The position numbers were made by a program, and so were the translations under genes. Positions 7,911 through 15,091 of a DNA stretch of 27,531 bases are shown here, piece by piece (the first letter of the stretch is position 1; every line of letters starts with the position of its first letter). The notes below the pieces were generated by a model, which made no database searches, was not told where the DNA came from, and saw nothing but the letters and a program-made list of their open reading frames with translations. The DNA comes from Clostridiales bacterium (GTDB taxonomy: Bacteria; Bacillota; Clostridia; Oscillospirales; CAG-382): positions 1 through 27,531 of the forward strand of contig QAKH01000076.1 in the NCBI GenBank assembly GCA_003343885.1, read 5' to 3'.

Positions 7911-8134
7911 CGAAAAATCAATCTTCAAGTTCTTTTGTCCCCCTTTTCTCCGAAAGAAAAGGGGGCGCGGTCGAGGGTGCGTAACCCTCGTCGCCCTTGG
8001 CAGAGGGCGAAATATCTTTTCCGCTCAAAAAAGCGCAGGAAAAGGTGAATTTTTAAGCCGTGAAACGGATTAAAAAGAGGGAACCTCTCGCCGGGAGTTT
8101 TCCTAAAATATCTTAACAATTTTTTCTACAGACT
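7874..8134 (+). repeat. Structured tandem repeat, copy 1 (261 bp)
   Basis: This unit is about 97% identical to 8135-8397 by eye. It is a chain of hairpins: the TACCGCCGAAT terminator-like stem, CCCCCTTTTC/GAAAAGGGGG, CGAGGGT/ACCCTCG, TCGCCCT/AGGGCGA, CTTTTCC/GGAAAAG, and a TTTTTAA-CCGT/ACGG-TTAAAAA stem. The sixth stem of copy 2 (near 8340) is only partly paired here. Short Arg/Lys-rich ORFs cross it on both strands, but they lack ribosome sites and look like by-products of the repeat. I cannot name the family. Confidence 0.85.
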
Positions 8135-8397
8135 TACCGCCGAATTTATCTTTATTCGACGGTAACTTTTTCGAAAAGTCAATGTTCAAGTTCTTTTGTC
8201 CCCCTTTTCTCCGAAAGAAAAGGGGGCGCGGTCGAGGGTGCGTAACCCTCGTCGCCCTTGGCAGAGGGCGAAATATCTTTTCCGCTCAAAAAAGCGCAGG
8301 AAAAGGTGAATTTTTAAGCCGTGAAACGGATTAAAAAGAGGGAAAACCCTCGCCGGGGGTTTTCCCTAAAATATCGTAACAATTTTTTCTACAGACT
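8135..8397 (+). repeat. Structured tandem repeat, copy 2 (263 bp)
   Basis: This is the second unit, directly abutting the first. Differences from copy 1 are two bases after the first hairpin, two single substitutions nearby, one near the end, and a rebuilt last stem. Here AGGGAAAACCC pairs perfectly with GGGTTTTCCCT, whereas copy 1 has a degraded version. The other stems are base-for-base identical to copy 1. No credible gene lies inside. Confidence 0.85.
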
Positions 8398-8435
8398 TAC
8401 CGCCGAATTTTTTCTTTATTCGGCGGTATTGTTTT
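8398..8435 (+). repeat. Partial third repeat copy: perfect terminator-like hairpin
   Basis: Only the first hairpin of the repeat is present. The arms at 8398-8408 and 8418-8428 are perfectly complementary (ATTCGGCGGTA rather than ATTCGACGGTA) and are followed by TTGTTTT. It closes the repeat array and could terminate transcription before the marR promoter at 8497. Confidence 0.75.
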
Positions 8436-8496
8436 GTGCGCTTTAACGGCGAAAGTGATTTTTGTGTGAAATTGTGTGAAAAGTTGCCGAAAGTCA

Positions 8497-8524
8497 TTGA
8501 CTTGGAAAATATTATGAGTATAAT
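8497..8524 (+). promoter_or_regulatory. Promoter of the marR-ABC exporter operon
   Basis: TTGACT (8497-8502), a 16-base spacer and a perfect TATAAT (8519-8524) lie directly upstream of the palindrome at 8527 and the marR start at 8561. Confidence 0.8.
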
Positions 8525-8526
8525 AA

Positions 8527-8538
8527 TTAACATGTTAA
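8527..8538 (+). promoter_or_regulatory. Candidate MarR operator (12-bp palindrome)
   Basis: TTAACATGTTAA is a perfect palindrome three bases downstream of the -10 box, where a bound repressor would block transcription. MarR proteins bind such dyads as dimers and usually repress their own operon. That this is the site for the adjacent MarR is inference. Confidence 0.6.
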
Positions 8539-8560
8539 CTATTGAGTGAGGTGATAATAA

Positions 8561-9028
8561 TTGGCGGAGAGAAACATATCAGGAGTGGTACAGAAGTTTA
8601 TAACCACGGATAAGATGCATCGGTCGTTGTTTGAAAAAAGAATTTCTGCAATAGGGCTTCACCGGAGCCAGCATCGTGTAATAATGTATCTTGCCAAAAA
8701 TCAGGATAAGAAATTAGCGCAAAAGGATCTTGCCGAAAAATTCAGCATAAGTCCGGCGGCTGTTGCGGTTACCTTGAAAAAGCTGGAAAGCGAAGGATAT
8801 ATCAAAAAGACTGTTTTTAAGGAAGATAACCGGATAAACAATATCTCGGTAACCGAAAAGGCTTTGCGTGTTGTTGAGAAAACCGAAGAATGCGCAAAGG
8901 AACTTGAAGAATTTGTGTTCAAGGATTTTACGGACAGCCAGTTGCAGCTTTTTTGCGAATGTCTTGACAAGATGCAGAAAGCAATATCCTGTTATGATGA
9001 AATAATTGAAAAGGAGAATAAGCAGTGA
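8561..9028 (+). CDS. MarR-family transcriptional regulator
   Basis: This 155-residue winged-helix regulator has the MarR layout: an N-terminal dimerisation helix, then LHRSQHRVIMYLAKNQDKK, the HTH region (LAQKDLAEKFSISPAAVAVT, recognition helix LKKLESEGYI), the wing (KKTVFKEDNRINNISVTEKA) and C-terminal dimer helices. It starts with TTG at 8561, preceded by AGGTGAT. No in-frame ATG gives a full domain. It overlaps the first ABC gene as GTGA, so it is co-translated with the exporter. MarR proteins in this position usually repress the linked transporter until a ligand binds. The 12-bp palindrome at 8527 is the likely operator. Confidence 0.9.
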   Translation: MAERNISGVVQKFITTDKMHRSLFEKRISAIGLHRSQHRVIMYLAKNQDKKLAQKDLAEKFSISPAAVAVTLKKLESEGYIKKTVFKEDNRINNISVTEKALRVVEKTEECAKELEEFVFKDFTDSQLQLFCECLDKMQKAISCYDEIIEKENKQ

Positions 9029-10776
9029 AAAGATGGCTTGAATATGTAAAACCGTATAAGCTGTATTTTATCCTGGGACCGGTCTGTATGCTGGTCGAGG
9101 TAGCCGGAGAAGTAATGATGCCGATGTTTTTAGGCAAGATTATAAATGCAGGTATATACGGAACATTGACAGTTTCAAAAAGCATAGGTTACGCTCTTTT
9201 GATGGTGCTTACAGCACTTATGATGATGGCAGGCGGAGTGGGCGGAGCCTATTTCGGTGCTAAAGCGTCGGTAAACTATGCTTCTGATGTAAGGCGCGAC
9301 GTGTACAGCAAGGTTCAGAAATTTTCATTTGCCAATATAGACAAATTTTCTACCGCATCGCTTGTCACAAGGCTTACGAACGATATAACGCAGATACAGA
9401 ACTTTATAAATATGCTGTTAAGGATGTGCATGCGTTCTCCGGGTATTTTCATAGGTGCACTGCTTATGGCAATATCGTTAAGACCGTCGTTGTCCGTCAT
9501 CTTTGCAGTAACAATTCCGATTGTTGCGGCTACAATAGCCATAGTAATAAAAATCGGCTTCCCGAGATTTACAAGAATGCAGACTAAGGTTGACGCGCTG
9601 AACTCAACGGTGCAGGAGAACGTAACGAATGTACGTGTCGTAAAATCCTTTGTAAGAGAGGGCTTCGAAATCGATAAATTCGAGAAAGCGAACGGCGATC
9701 TCAAGCAAAGCGGTATTTCGGCTATGAAGGTCATGATCCTTATAGGTCCGTTTATGACGCTGTTTATGAATATAACGACAGCCGTCGTAGTCTGGATAGG
9801 TGCAAAACTGGTTATGGCGGACGGAGCGGGCGCAATGCCTCCCGGAGACCTTTCACAGTTTATAAGCTACGTAAACCAGATACTTATGTCACTCATGATG
9901 CTCACCATGCTGTTCGTTATGTCCTCGAGAGCGCTCGCAAGCTCGCGAAGAATTTCCGAAGTGCTCGATGAGAAAGTCGATATTTCTGACGCAGGCGCAG
10001 CATATCCGGAGTTAAAGGTAAACAAAGGCGAAATTGAATTCAAAGACGTTAGTTTCAGATACTATAAAAACAGTCAGGACAGCGTACTTGACCACATAAG
10101 CCTAAAAATTGAACCGGGAAGCGTAGTAGGAATTATCGGTTCGACAGGCTGCGGAAAAACAACCCTTGTTTCCTTGATTCCGAGATTGTATGATGCCGAC
10201 GAGGGTGAAATTCTTGTCGATGGCGTGAACGTCAGGGACTATAATCTCAAAAAGCTGCGTGACGGCGTGGGAACGGTTTTGCAGAAGAACGTACTGTTCT
10301 CGGGAACAATCGAGGATAACCTTAGATGGGGTGATGAGAACGCAAGCGACGAAGAAGTCGTAAAAGCGGCAAAAAGCGCTCAGGCGGATTCCTTTGTAAG
10401 CAGCTTTTCCGACGGCTATAAAACAGAGCTTGAACAGGGCGGCGTAAACGTATCCGGCGGACAAAAGCAAAGGCTTTGTATTGCAAGAGCGCTTCTCAAA
10501 AAGCCGAAGATATTGATACTCGACGACTCGACAAGCGCCGTAGATACCGCAACTGAAGCGAAAATCAGGGAGCAGTTCCGCACCGGTCTTAAGGACTCTA
10601 CCAAAATCATTATTGCTCAGCGTATAACCTCCGTTATGGACGCCGATAAAATTGTAGTAATGAACGACGGAAAAATAACCGGTATCGGAACGCACGACGA
10701 GCTTTTGGCATCTAACGAAGAATATAAGGAAATATATTATTCGCAGATGGAACGTGCAGAAAAGAAGGAGGCGTAA
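9025..10776 (+). CDS. ABC exporter half-transporter, degenerate-site subunit
   Basis: The 583-residue product joins a six-helix exporter membrane domain (about 1-320) to an ATP-binding domain. Walker A is GSTGCGKTT (372-380), the signature is VSGGQ (476-480) and Walker B ends LILDD (D500-D501). Two catalytic positions are changed: the Glu after Walker B is D501, and the switch-loop His is Q532 (IIAQRIT). This is the pattern of the degenerate-site subunit in heterodimeric exporters such as TM287/288, LmrCD and BmrCD. Its canonical VSGGQ would complete the active ATP site on the partner encoded four bases downstream. It starts with GTG at 9025, overlapping the marR stop. Drug or lipid export is the family expectation. 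The substrate is unknown. Confidence 0.93.
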   Translation: MKRWLEYVKPYKLYFILGPVCMLVEVAGEVMMPMFLGKIINAGIYGTLTVSKSIGYALLMVLTALMMMAGGVGGAYFGAKASVNYASDVRRDVYSKVQKFSFANIDKFSTASLVTRLTNDITQIQNFINMLLRMCMRSPGIFIGALLMAISLRPSLSVIFAVTIPIVAATIAIVIKIGFPRFTRMQTKVDALNSTVQENVTNVRVVKSFVREGFEIDKFEKANGDLKQSGISAMKVMILIGPFMTLFMNITTAVVVWIGAKLVMADGAGAMPPGDLSQFISYVNQILMSLMMLTMLFVMSSRALASSRRISEVLDEKVDISDAGAAYPELKVNKGEIEFKDVSFRYYKNSQDSVLDHISLKIEPGSVVGIIGSTGCGKTTLVSLIPRLYDADEGEILVDGVNVRDYNLKKLRDGVGTVLQKNVLFSGTIEDNLRWGDENASDEEVVKAAKSAQADSFVSSFSDGYKTELEQGGVNVSGGQKQRLCIARALLKKPKILILDDSTSAVDTATEAKIREQFRTGLKDSTKIIIAQRITSVMDADKIVVMNDGKITGIGTHDELLASNEEYKEIYYSQMERAEKKEA

Positions 10777-10780
10777 GACT

Positions 10781-12784
10781 ATGGCAAGAACATTGAATGA
10801 ACTCCAGAAACAGTATAACGCCTCTTCATCTCAGACAGGCGCCGCCGGCGGATTTATGAGGGGACCGGGCGGCGGTCCAGGCGGCGGAGGACCGGGCGGA
10901 AGACACGCTGCGACGAAAGGAAAGCCGAAAGATGCAAAAAATACTGTAAAACGTCTATTTAAATATATTGAACGATATAAATTCAGATTGGTGCTTGTAT
11001 TGTTTCTCATGCTTCTTAGCACGGTGAGCACGCTTTTCGGATCATTTTTGTTAGCGCCTATAATAAATAAGCTTGCTTTGTTTGTTTCCCCGACTGATTC
11101 GCCTAACTTAAGTTTCATGGAAAAATTTTCCGACGGAATAATAGCGTCTTTCCAAAACAGTGTTATGTCTGTTTTTGACGGAATCTCCGCTGACAGCCGT
11201 GCGGTGGAAGTCATGGCGTATATAGCGTCGGCATTAGTAATTCTTGTTGTCGTATACCTTATAGGAGTTGCCGCAACATACTTGCAGAACAGACTGATGC
11301 TTGGTATTTCCCAAGGAACTATTGAGCAGATAAGAAATGATTTGTTCAAAAAAATACAGAAGCTGCCCGTGCGCTTCTTTGACAACAATCCTACCGGTGA
11401 AGTCATGAGCCGTTTTACCAACGATGTCGATAACATAGGAACTATGCTTGATAACTCGCTTGTTTCGGTTATATCCGGTGCGGTAACGCTTATAGGCACT
11501 TTCGTATTCATGATAACGACAAACTGGATTCTTACGCTGGTTACGGTTGTTTTCGTTCCCATATTCTTAAGAGGCGGACTGGTTATAGCCGGAAAAAGCA
11601 GAAAATACTATGTCGGTCAGCAAGCGGCGCTCGGAGCTGTAAACGGATATATAGAAGAAACGGTTTCCGGACAGAAAGTAATAAAGGTGTTTAACCACGA
11701 GGAGGATTCTGTCGAGGAATTCGCACTGCTCAACGACGATTTGCGTGACAAACAGTTCAAGGCGCAGTTTTTCGGCGGAATAATGGGACCGATAATGGGA
11801 AATACTTCTCAGATAAGCTATGCCTTAACGGTAGGAGTCGGAGGCATACTCATCTGCACAACCGGCATGCTGCCCGGAGCGCTTACGGTATTCGCCAACT
11901 ACTCAAGACAGTTTTCTTTCCCGATAAATAACATTTCTCAGCAGATGAGCACCGTCTTTTCCGCTCTTGCCGGAGCTGAGCGTGTCTTCAATATAATTGA
12001 TATGAAGGAAGAGCCGGAGGATAAGCCGGACGCAGTGGATATGTCCGGAATGAAGGGCTATGTTGAGCTTAAAAACGTTACTTTCGGATACGATGAGGGA
12101 AAGACAATTTTGAAAAACATCTCATTGTACGCAAAACCGGGACAAAAGATTGCTTTCGTCGGTTCTACCGGAGCCGGAAAAACCACCATAACGAACCTGC
12201 TCAACCGTTTTTATGACATAGAATCCGGAGAGATAACTATCGACGGCGTAAATATCAAGGACATAAAACTGAGCGAGCTAAGAAAGAACGTCGCAATGGT
12301 GCTCCAGGATACCCACCTGTTTACGGGAACGGTAATGGAAAATATCCGTTACGGCAGGCTTGACGCAACAGACGAGGAAGTAATAGAGGCGGCAAAGACC
12401 GCAAGCGCACACAGCTTTATAATGCGTCTTGACAGGGGATACGACACCGTTATCGAGGGCGACGGAGCAAACCTCTCTCAGGGACAGCGCCAGCTGTTGA
12501 ATATAGCGAGAGCGGCAATAAGCAAAGCTCCCATACTTGTGCTTGACGAGGCGACAAGTTCGGTCGATACAAGAACTGAAAGACACATTGAGCACGGAAT
12601 GGACAGACTTATGGCAAACAGAACGACATTCGTAATCGCTCACCGCCTGTCAACCGTAAGAAACGCAAACGCAATTATGGTGCTTGAAAAGGGCGAGATA
12701 ATCGAGAGAGGCGATCATGATGATTTGCTTGCGCTGAAAGGCAGATATTACGAGCTGTACACCGGTAAAAAGGAACTCGATTGA
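10781..12784 (+). CDS. ABC exporter half-transporter, catalytic subunit with Gly-rich N-terminus
   Basis: The 667-residue partner of the preceding subunit has intact catalytic motifs: Walker A GSTGAGKT (461-468), Walker B LVLDEATS with D589-E590, and switch His H621 (VIAHRLS). Its signature is LSQGQ (565-569) instead of LSGGQ, as expected for the half facing the degenerate site. The frame opens at 10754, but ATG at 10781 (MARTLNELQ) has AGGAGG ten bases upstream, so it is chosen. An unusual cytoplasmic N-terminal extension of about 55 residues is rich in Gly and Pro (GPGGGPGGGGPGG) and precedes the first membrane helix. The operon ends at a strong terminator at 12791. Confidence 0.93.
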   Translation: MARTLNELQKQYNASSSQTGAAGGFMRGPGGGPGGGGPGGRHAATKGKPKDAKNTVKRLFKYIERYKFRLVLVLFLMLLSTVSTLFGSFLLAPIINKLALFVSPTDSPNLSFMEKFSDGIIASFQNSVMSVFDGISADSRAVEVMAYIASALVILVVVYLIGVAATYLQNRLMLGISQGTIEQIRNDLFKKIQKLPVRFFDNNPTGEVMSRFTNDVDNIGTMLDNSLVSVISGAVTLIGTFVFMITTNWILTLVTVVFVPIFLRGGLVIAGKSRKYYVGQQAALGAVNGYIEETVSGQKVIKVFNHEEDSVEEFALLNDDLRDKQFKAQFFGGIMGPIMGNTSQISYALTVGVGGILICTTGMLPGALTVFANYSRQFSFPINNISQQMSTVFSALAGAERVFNIIDMKEEPEDKPDAVDMSGMKGYVELKNVTFGYDEGKTILKNISLYAKPGQKIAFVGSTGAGKTTITNLLNRFYDIESGEITIDGVNIKDIKLSELRKNVAMVLQDTHLFTGTVMENIRYGRLDATDEEVIEAAKTASAHSFIMRLDRGYDTVIEGDGANLSQGQRQLLNIARAAISKAPILVLDEATSSVDTRTERHIEHGMDRLMANRTTFVIAHRLSTVRNANAIMVLEKGEIIERGDHDDLLALKGRYYELYTGKKELD

Positions 12785-12790
12785 TTAAAG

Positions 12791-12829
12791 AAAATTCACC
12801 GCACCGCAGTTTTTTGCGGTGAATTTTTT
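12791..12829 (+). terminator. Rho-independent terminator of the ABC exporter operon
   Basis: Thirteen-base perfect arms (12791-12803 and 12815-12827) enclose an 11-base loop. The right arm runs into six T residues (12824-12829), seven bases after the stop codon. Confidence 0.88.
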
Positions 12830-12965
12830 CGCTTACTTGGTTTATTTCAGCATTTATTCGGTTCTGTAAGGCGTTTGCGGCACATACTATGGTTACAAAA
12901 AAGTTAAACGTCAGGAAATACTGTGTAAACGCCGCATAAGCGGAGAATAATTTAAACTAATTGTA

Positions 12966-12993
12966 TTGACAAATATTATAAAATTGGTATAAT
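12966..12993 (+). promoter_or_regulatory. Consensus promoter of the ligase-ACP-lnt operon
   Basis: Perfect TTGACA (12966-12971) and perfect TATAAT (12988-12993) are separated by 16 bases. This is the strongest sigma-A-type promoter in the window and implies vegetative, fairly high expression. Confidence 0.88.
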
Positions 12994-13061
12994 ATTGTGT
13001 TGAATGACAGTGGTTATTCTGACGTTTTTATTGCAAAATACCACAGAAAGGAATGTGTTCA

Positions 13062-14783
13062 ATGTCAAAAAAAACGCCGCGTATATATACGCCGATATCC
13101 ACGCTTAGACAGCTTACCCTTGCGAATATGCAAAAAAGAGCCGAGAAAGCTCTTTTCAAATATCTTGATGATGATGGAAATGTTGCCGAAGTTTCGTACG
13201 GTGACTTTTACTATAAATGCGAAAAACTGATTGCCGCCCTGAAGAAAAAGAATCTTTCCGGAAAGAGAGTAGCGCTTATAGGCGAAACATGTCCGGAATG
13301 GATTGAAACATTCTGTGCGGTAATTTCTGCCGGAAGCGTAATTATTCCGCTTGACAGAGAACTTTTGGTGGAGGAAATAAAAGGATTTCTTGAAATAAGC
13401 AAGGCTGACGCGATAGTTATGTCGCCGAAGTATTCCAAAAAATATTCCGAGCTTAAGGAAGCCGGTGCTTTTGACGGACTTGACTATGTAATTTCCGCCG
13501 CTAAGGGCACAGGCGAAGAAGCAGCTGATGCTGATGCTAAATTGACTGATCTCGATACGTTCATAGCAGACGCAGAGCCTGAAAATATTCTTCCGTCCGA
13601 GATTATGCGCGCAAAGCCGCGCGGGGATATGAGCATTATGCTGTTTACGAGCGGAACGACCGGCTCAAGCAAGTGCGTTATGCTTTCGGAAAGAAACCTT
13701 GTGGCTTGTGCCAACTCAGCGTGCGAGTCGGTTAATTTCTGCGAAAACGACGTAACTCTCTCCGTGCTCCCGATTCATCATACCTATGAGCTTGCAATAA
13801 CAATCGCTGAAATGATATACGGCGCTACGGTATGCATAAATGATAATTTGAAACATGTCCTTAAAAATCTGAAGCTTTTCAAACCTACGGCTATGATTTT
13901 GGTTCCCCTTTTCGTTACCACGTTCAACAAGAAAATCTGGGACGAGGTCAAGAAAAAGGGCAAGGAAAAGCAGTTAAAAATCGGTATGACCGCCTCAAAT
14001 ACTCTAAGGCTTGTCGGCGTTGACGTCAGACGCAAGCTGTTCGGTGATATTTTAGCGGCATTCGGAGGAAATCTCTGCAAGATAATCTGCGGCGGTGCGG
14101 CTATGCAGCCGGAGCTTATGAAAATGTTTGACGCAATAGGCATTGAGCTTTGCGAAGGCTACGGCATTACTGAATGTTCGCCGCTTATTGCCGTAAATCC
14201 GTACTTCAAGAGAAAGCTTGGCTCAGTCGGTCCGGCAGTGCCTTGCTGTGAAGTTAAGATTGACGCTGACAATACGGATGAAAAGGGACATCTCGTAGGC
14301 GAGATACTTGTCAAAGGCGAAAATGTCATGATAGGTTATTATGACAACGTCGAGGCAAACATGCAGGCGTTTACTGACGACGGCTACTTCAGAACCGGCG
14401 ACGTCGGATATATGGATAACGACGGTTACATCTATATAACCGGACGCAAGAAGACAGTCATAGTACTGAATAACGGTAAAAATGTGTTCCCTGAAGAAAT
14501 AGAAGAGTATCTGTCGAAGATAGACAGTATAAGCGAGTGCGTTGTGGTCGGAAGAGATAAGGGCGACGGCTCGGAAATAATGCTGACAGCCGTTATATTC
14601 CCTGATTTTGCGGCATATCCTGAAAACGAGCCGATTGACGCAATCGCCGAGGATATAAAGAAGCAGGTGCTTGATATGAACAGACACCTTCCGTCCTTTA
14701 AGCAGATAAGAAATATTGAGATAAGAAAAACCGAGTTTGAGAAGACTACGTCCAGAAAGATTAAGCGTTTTTTGGTTAAATAA
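13062..14783 (+). CDS. AMP-binding long-chain acyl ligase (acyl-CoA or acyl-ACP synthetase)
   Basis: The 573-residue adenylate-forming enzyme activates a carboxylic acid as acyl-AMP and passes it to a thiol. Motifs: the P-loop LFTSGTTGSSK (from 194), GYGITE (366-371), TGD with D447 in YFRTGDVGYMDNDGY, ITGRKK, and the C-terminal catalytic Lys near K566 in TTSRKIKRF. This layout is that of long-chain fatty-acid ligases. The next gene is a stand-alone acyl carrier protein, so the thiol acceptor may be ACP rather than CoA (inference). The frame opens with ATG at 13053, but that codon is only two bases from the AAAGGA site. ATG at 13062 has proper spacing and is chosen. No membrane helices are obvious. 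Confidence 0.88.
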   Translation: MSKKTPRIYTPISTLRQLTLANMQKRAEKALFKYLDDDGNVAEVSYGDFYYKCEKLIAALKKKNLSGKRVALIGETCPEWIETFCAVISAGSVIIPLDRELLVEEIKGFLEISKADAIVMSPKYSKKYSELKEAGAFDGLDYVISAAKGTGEEAADADAKLTDLDTFIADAEPENILPSEIMRAKPRGDMSIMLFTSGTTGSSKCVMLSERNLVACANSACESVNFCENDVTLSVLPIHHTYELAITIAEMIYGATVCINDNLKHVLKNLKLFKPTAMILVPLFVTTFNKKIWDEVKKKGKEKQLKIGMTASNTLRLVGVDVRRKLFGDILAAFGGNLCKIICGGAAMQPELMKMFDAIGIELCEGYGITECSPLIAVNPYFKRKLGSVGPAVPCCEVKIDADNTDEKGHLVGEILVKGENVMIGYYDNVEANMQAFTDDGYFRTGDVGYMDNDGYIYITGRKKTVIVLNNGKNVFPEEIEEYLSKIDSISECVVVGRDKGDGSEIMLTAVIFPDFAAYPENEPIDAIAEDIKKQVLDMNRHLPSFKQIRNIEIRKTEFEKTTSRKIKRFLVK

Positions 14784-14847
14784 CAGAATTTTCTGTTGTT
14801 TATTATAAATGTTTATAAAATCCCCGGGAAAAGGAGATGATATTTGA

Positions 14848-15081
14848 ATGTTTGAAGAGGTAAAAAACATGCTGGTTTCGGAGATGTCTATTGACGCAGA
14901 CGAGATCACTGAAAACGCTGAGTTTGTCAAGGATTTGGGATTTAATTCGCTTGAGCTTGCGGATCTCGTAGTTTTATGCGAAGAAAAATATAACGTTGAC
15001 ATAGACGAGGAAAGAGCCCATACGATAATAACGGTCGGCGATTTTTCCGATTATCTTGCCGAGCTTACCGCCGGTAAGTGA
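14848..15081 (+). CDS. Stand-alone acyl carrier protein (variant NSL site)
   Basis: The 77-residue acidic, helical protein is an acyl carrier protein. S34 in KDLGFNSLELADLV is the site for 4'-phosphopantetheine, but the residue before it is Asn, not the Asp of the usual DSL motif. The length and the C-terminal helix (TVGDFSDYLAEL) fit the family. ATG at 14848 is preceded by AAGGAG. It lies 64 bases after an acyl ligase and 10 bases before an Lnt-type acyltransferase, with no fatty-acid synthase genes nearby, so it is probably a dedicated carrier rather than the housekeeping ACP. That role is inference. Confidence 0.9.
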   Translation: MFEEVKNMLVSEMSIDADEITENAEFVKDLGFNSLELADLVVLCEEKYNVDIDEERAHTIITVGDFSDYLAELTAGK

Positions 15082-15091
15082 GTGAATAATA

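Noticed and set aside
7836..8119. Short Arg/Lys-rich ORFs on both strands within the repeat (e.g. 7836-8048, 7870-8073, 7925-8119)
   Set aside because: They lack ribosome sites, run through perfect hairpins and recur in copy 2 without start codons. They are by-products of the repeat's composition.
7874..8435. CRISPR array
   Set aside because: The units are ~262 bp, contiguous and nearly identical throughout, with no short repeats or unique spacers and no cas genes nearby.
12830..13061. Possible tRNA or small RNA between the ABC operon and the ligase
   Set aside because: No cloverleaf, T-loop sequence or CCA end is present, only a 4-bp GC hairpin (CCGC/GCGG) and the promoter.
12997..13230. 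77-codon ORF overlapping the start of the acyl ligase
   Set aside because: It begins at the promoter's transcription start region, has no ribosome site and is out of frame with the clear ligase gene.
14782..14797. Palindrome AACAGAATTTTCTGTT at the ligase stop codon as a terminator
   Set aside because: The arms are short and AT-rich with a two-base loop and no T-run, so read-through into the ACP gene is expected.
14223..15002. 259-codon ORF on the minus strand across the ligase and ACP genes
   Set aside because: It overlaps two genes with intact catalytic motifs and shows no motif of its own.
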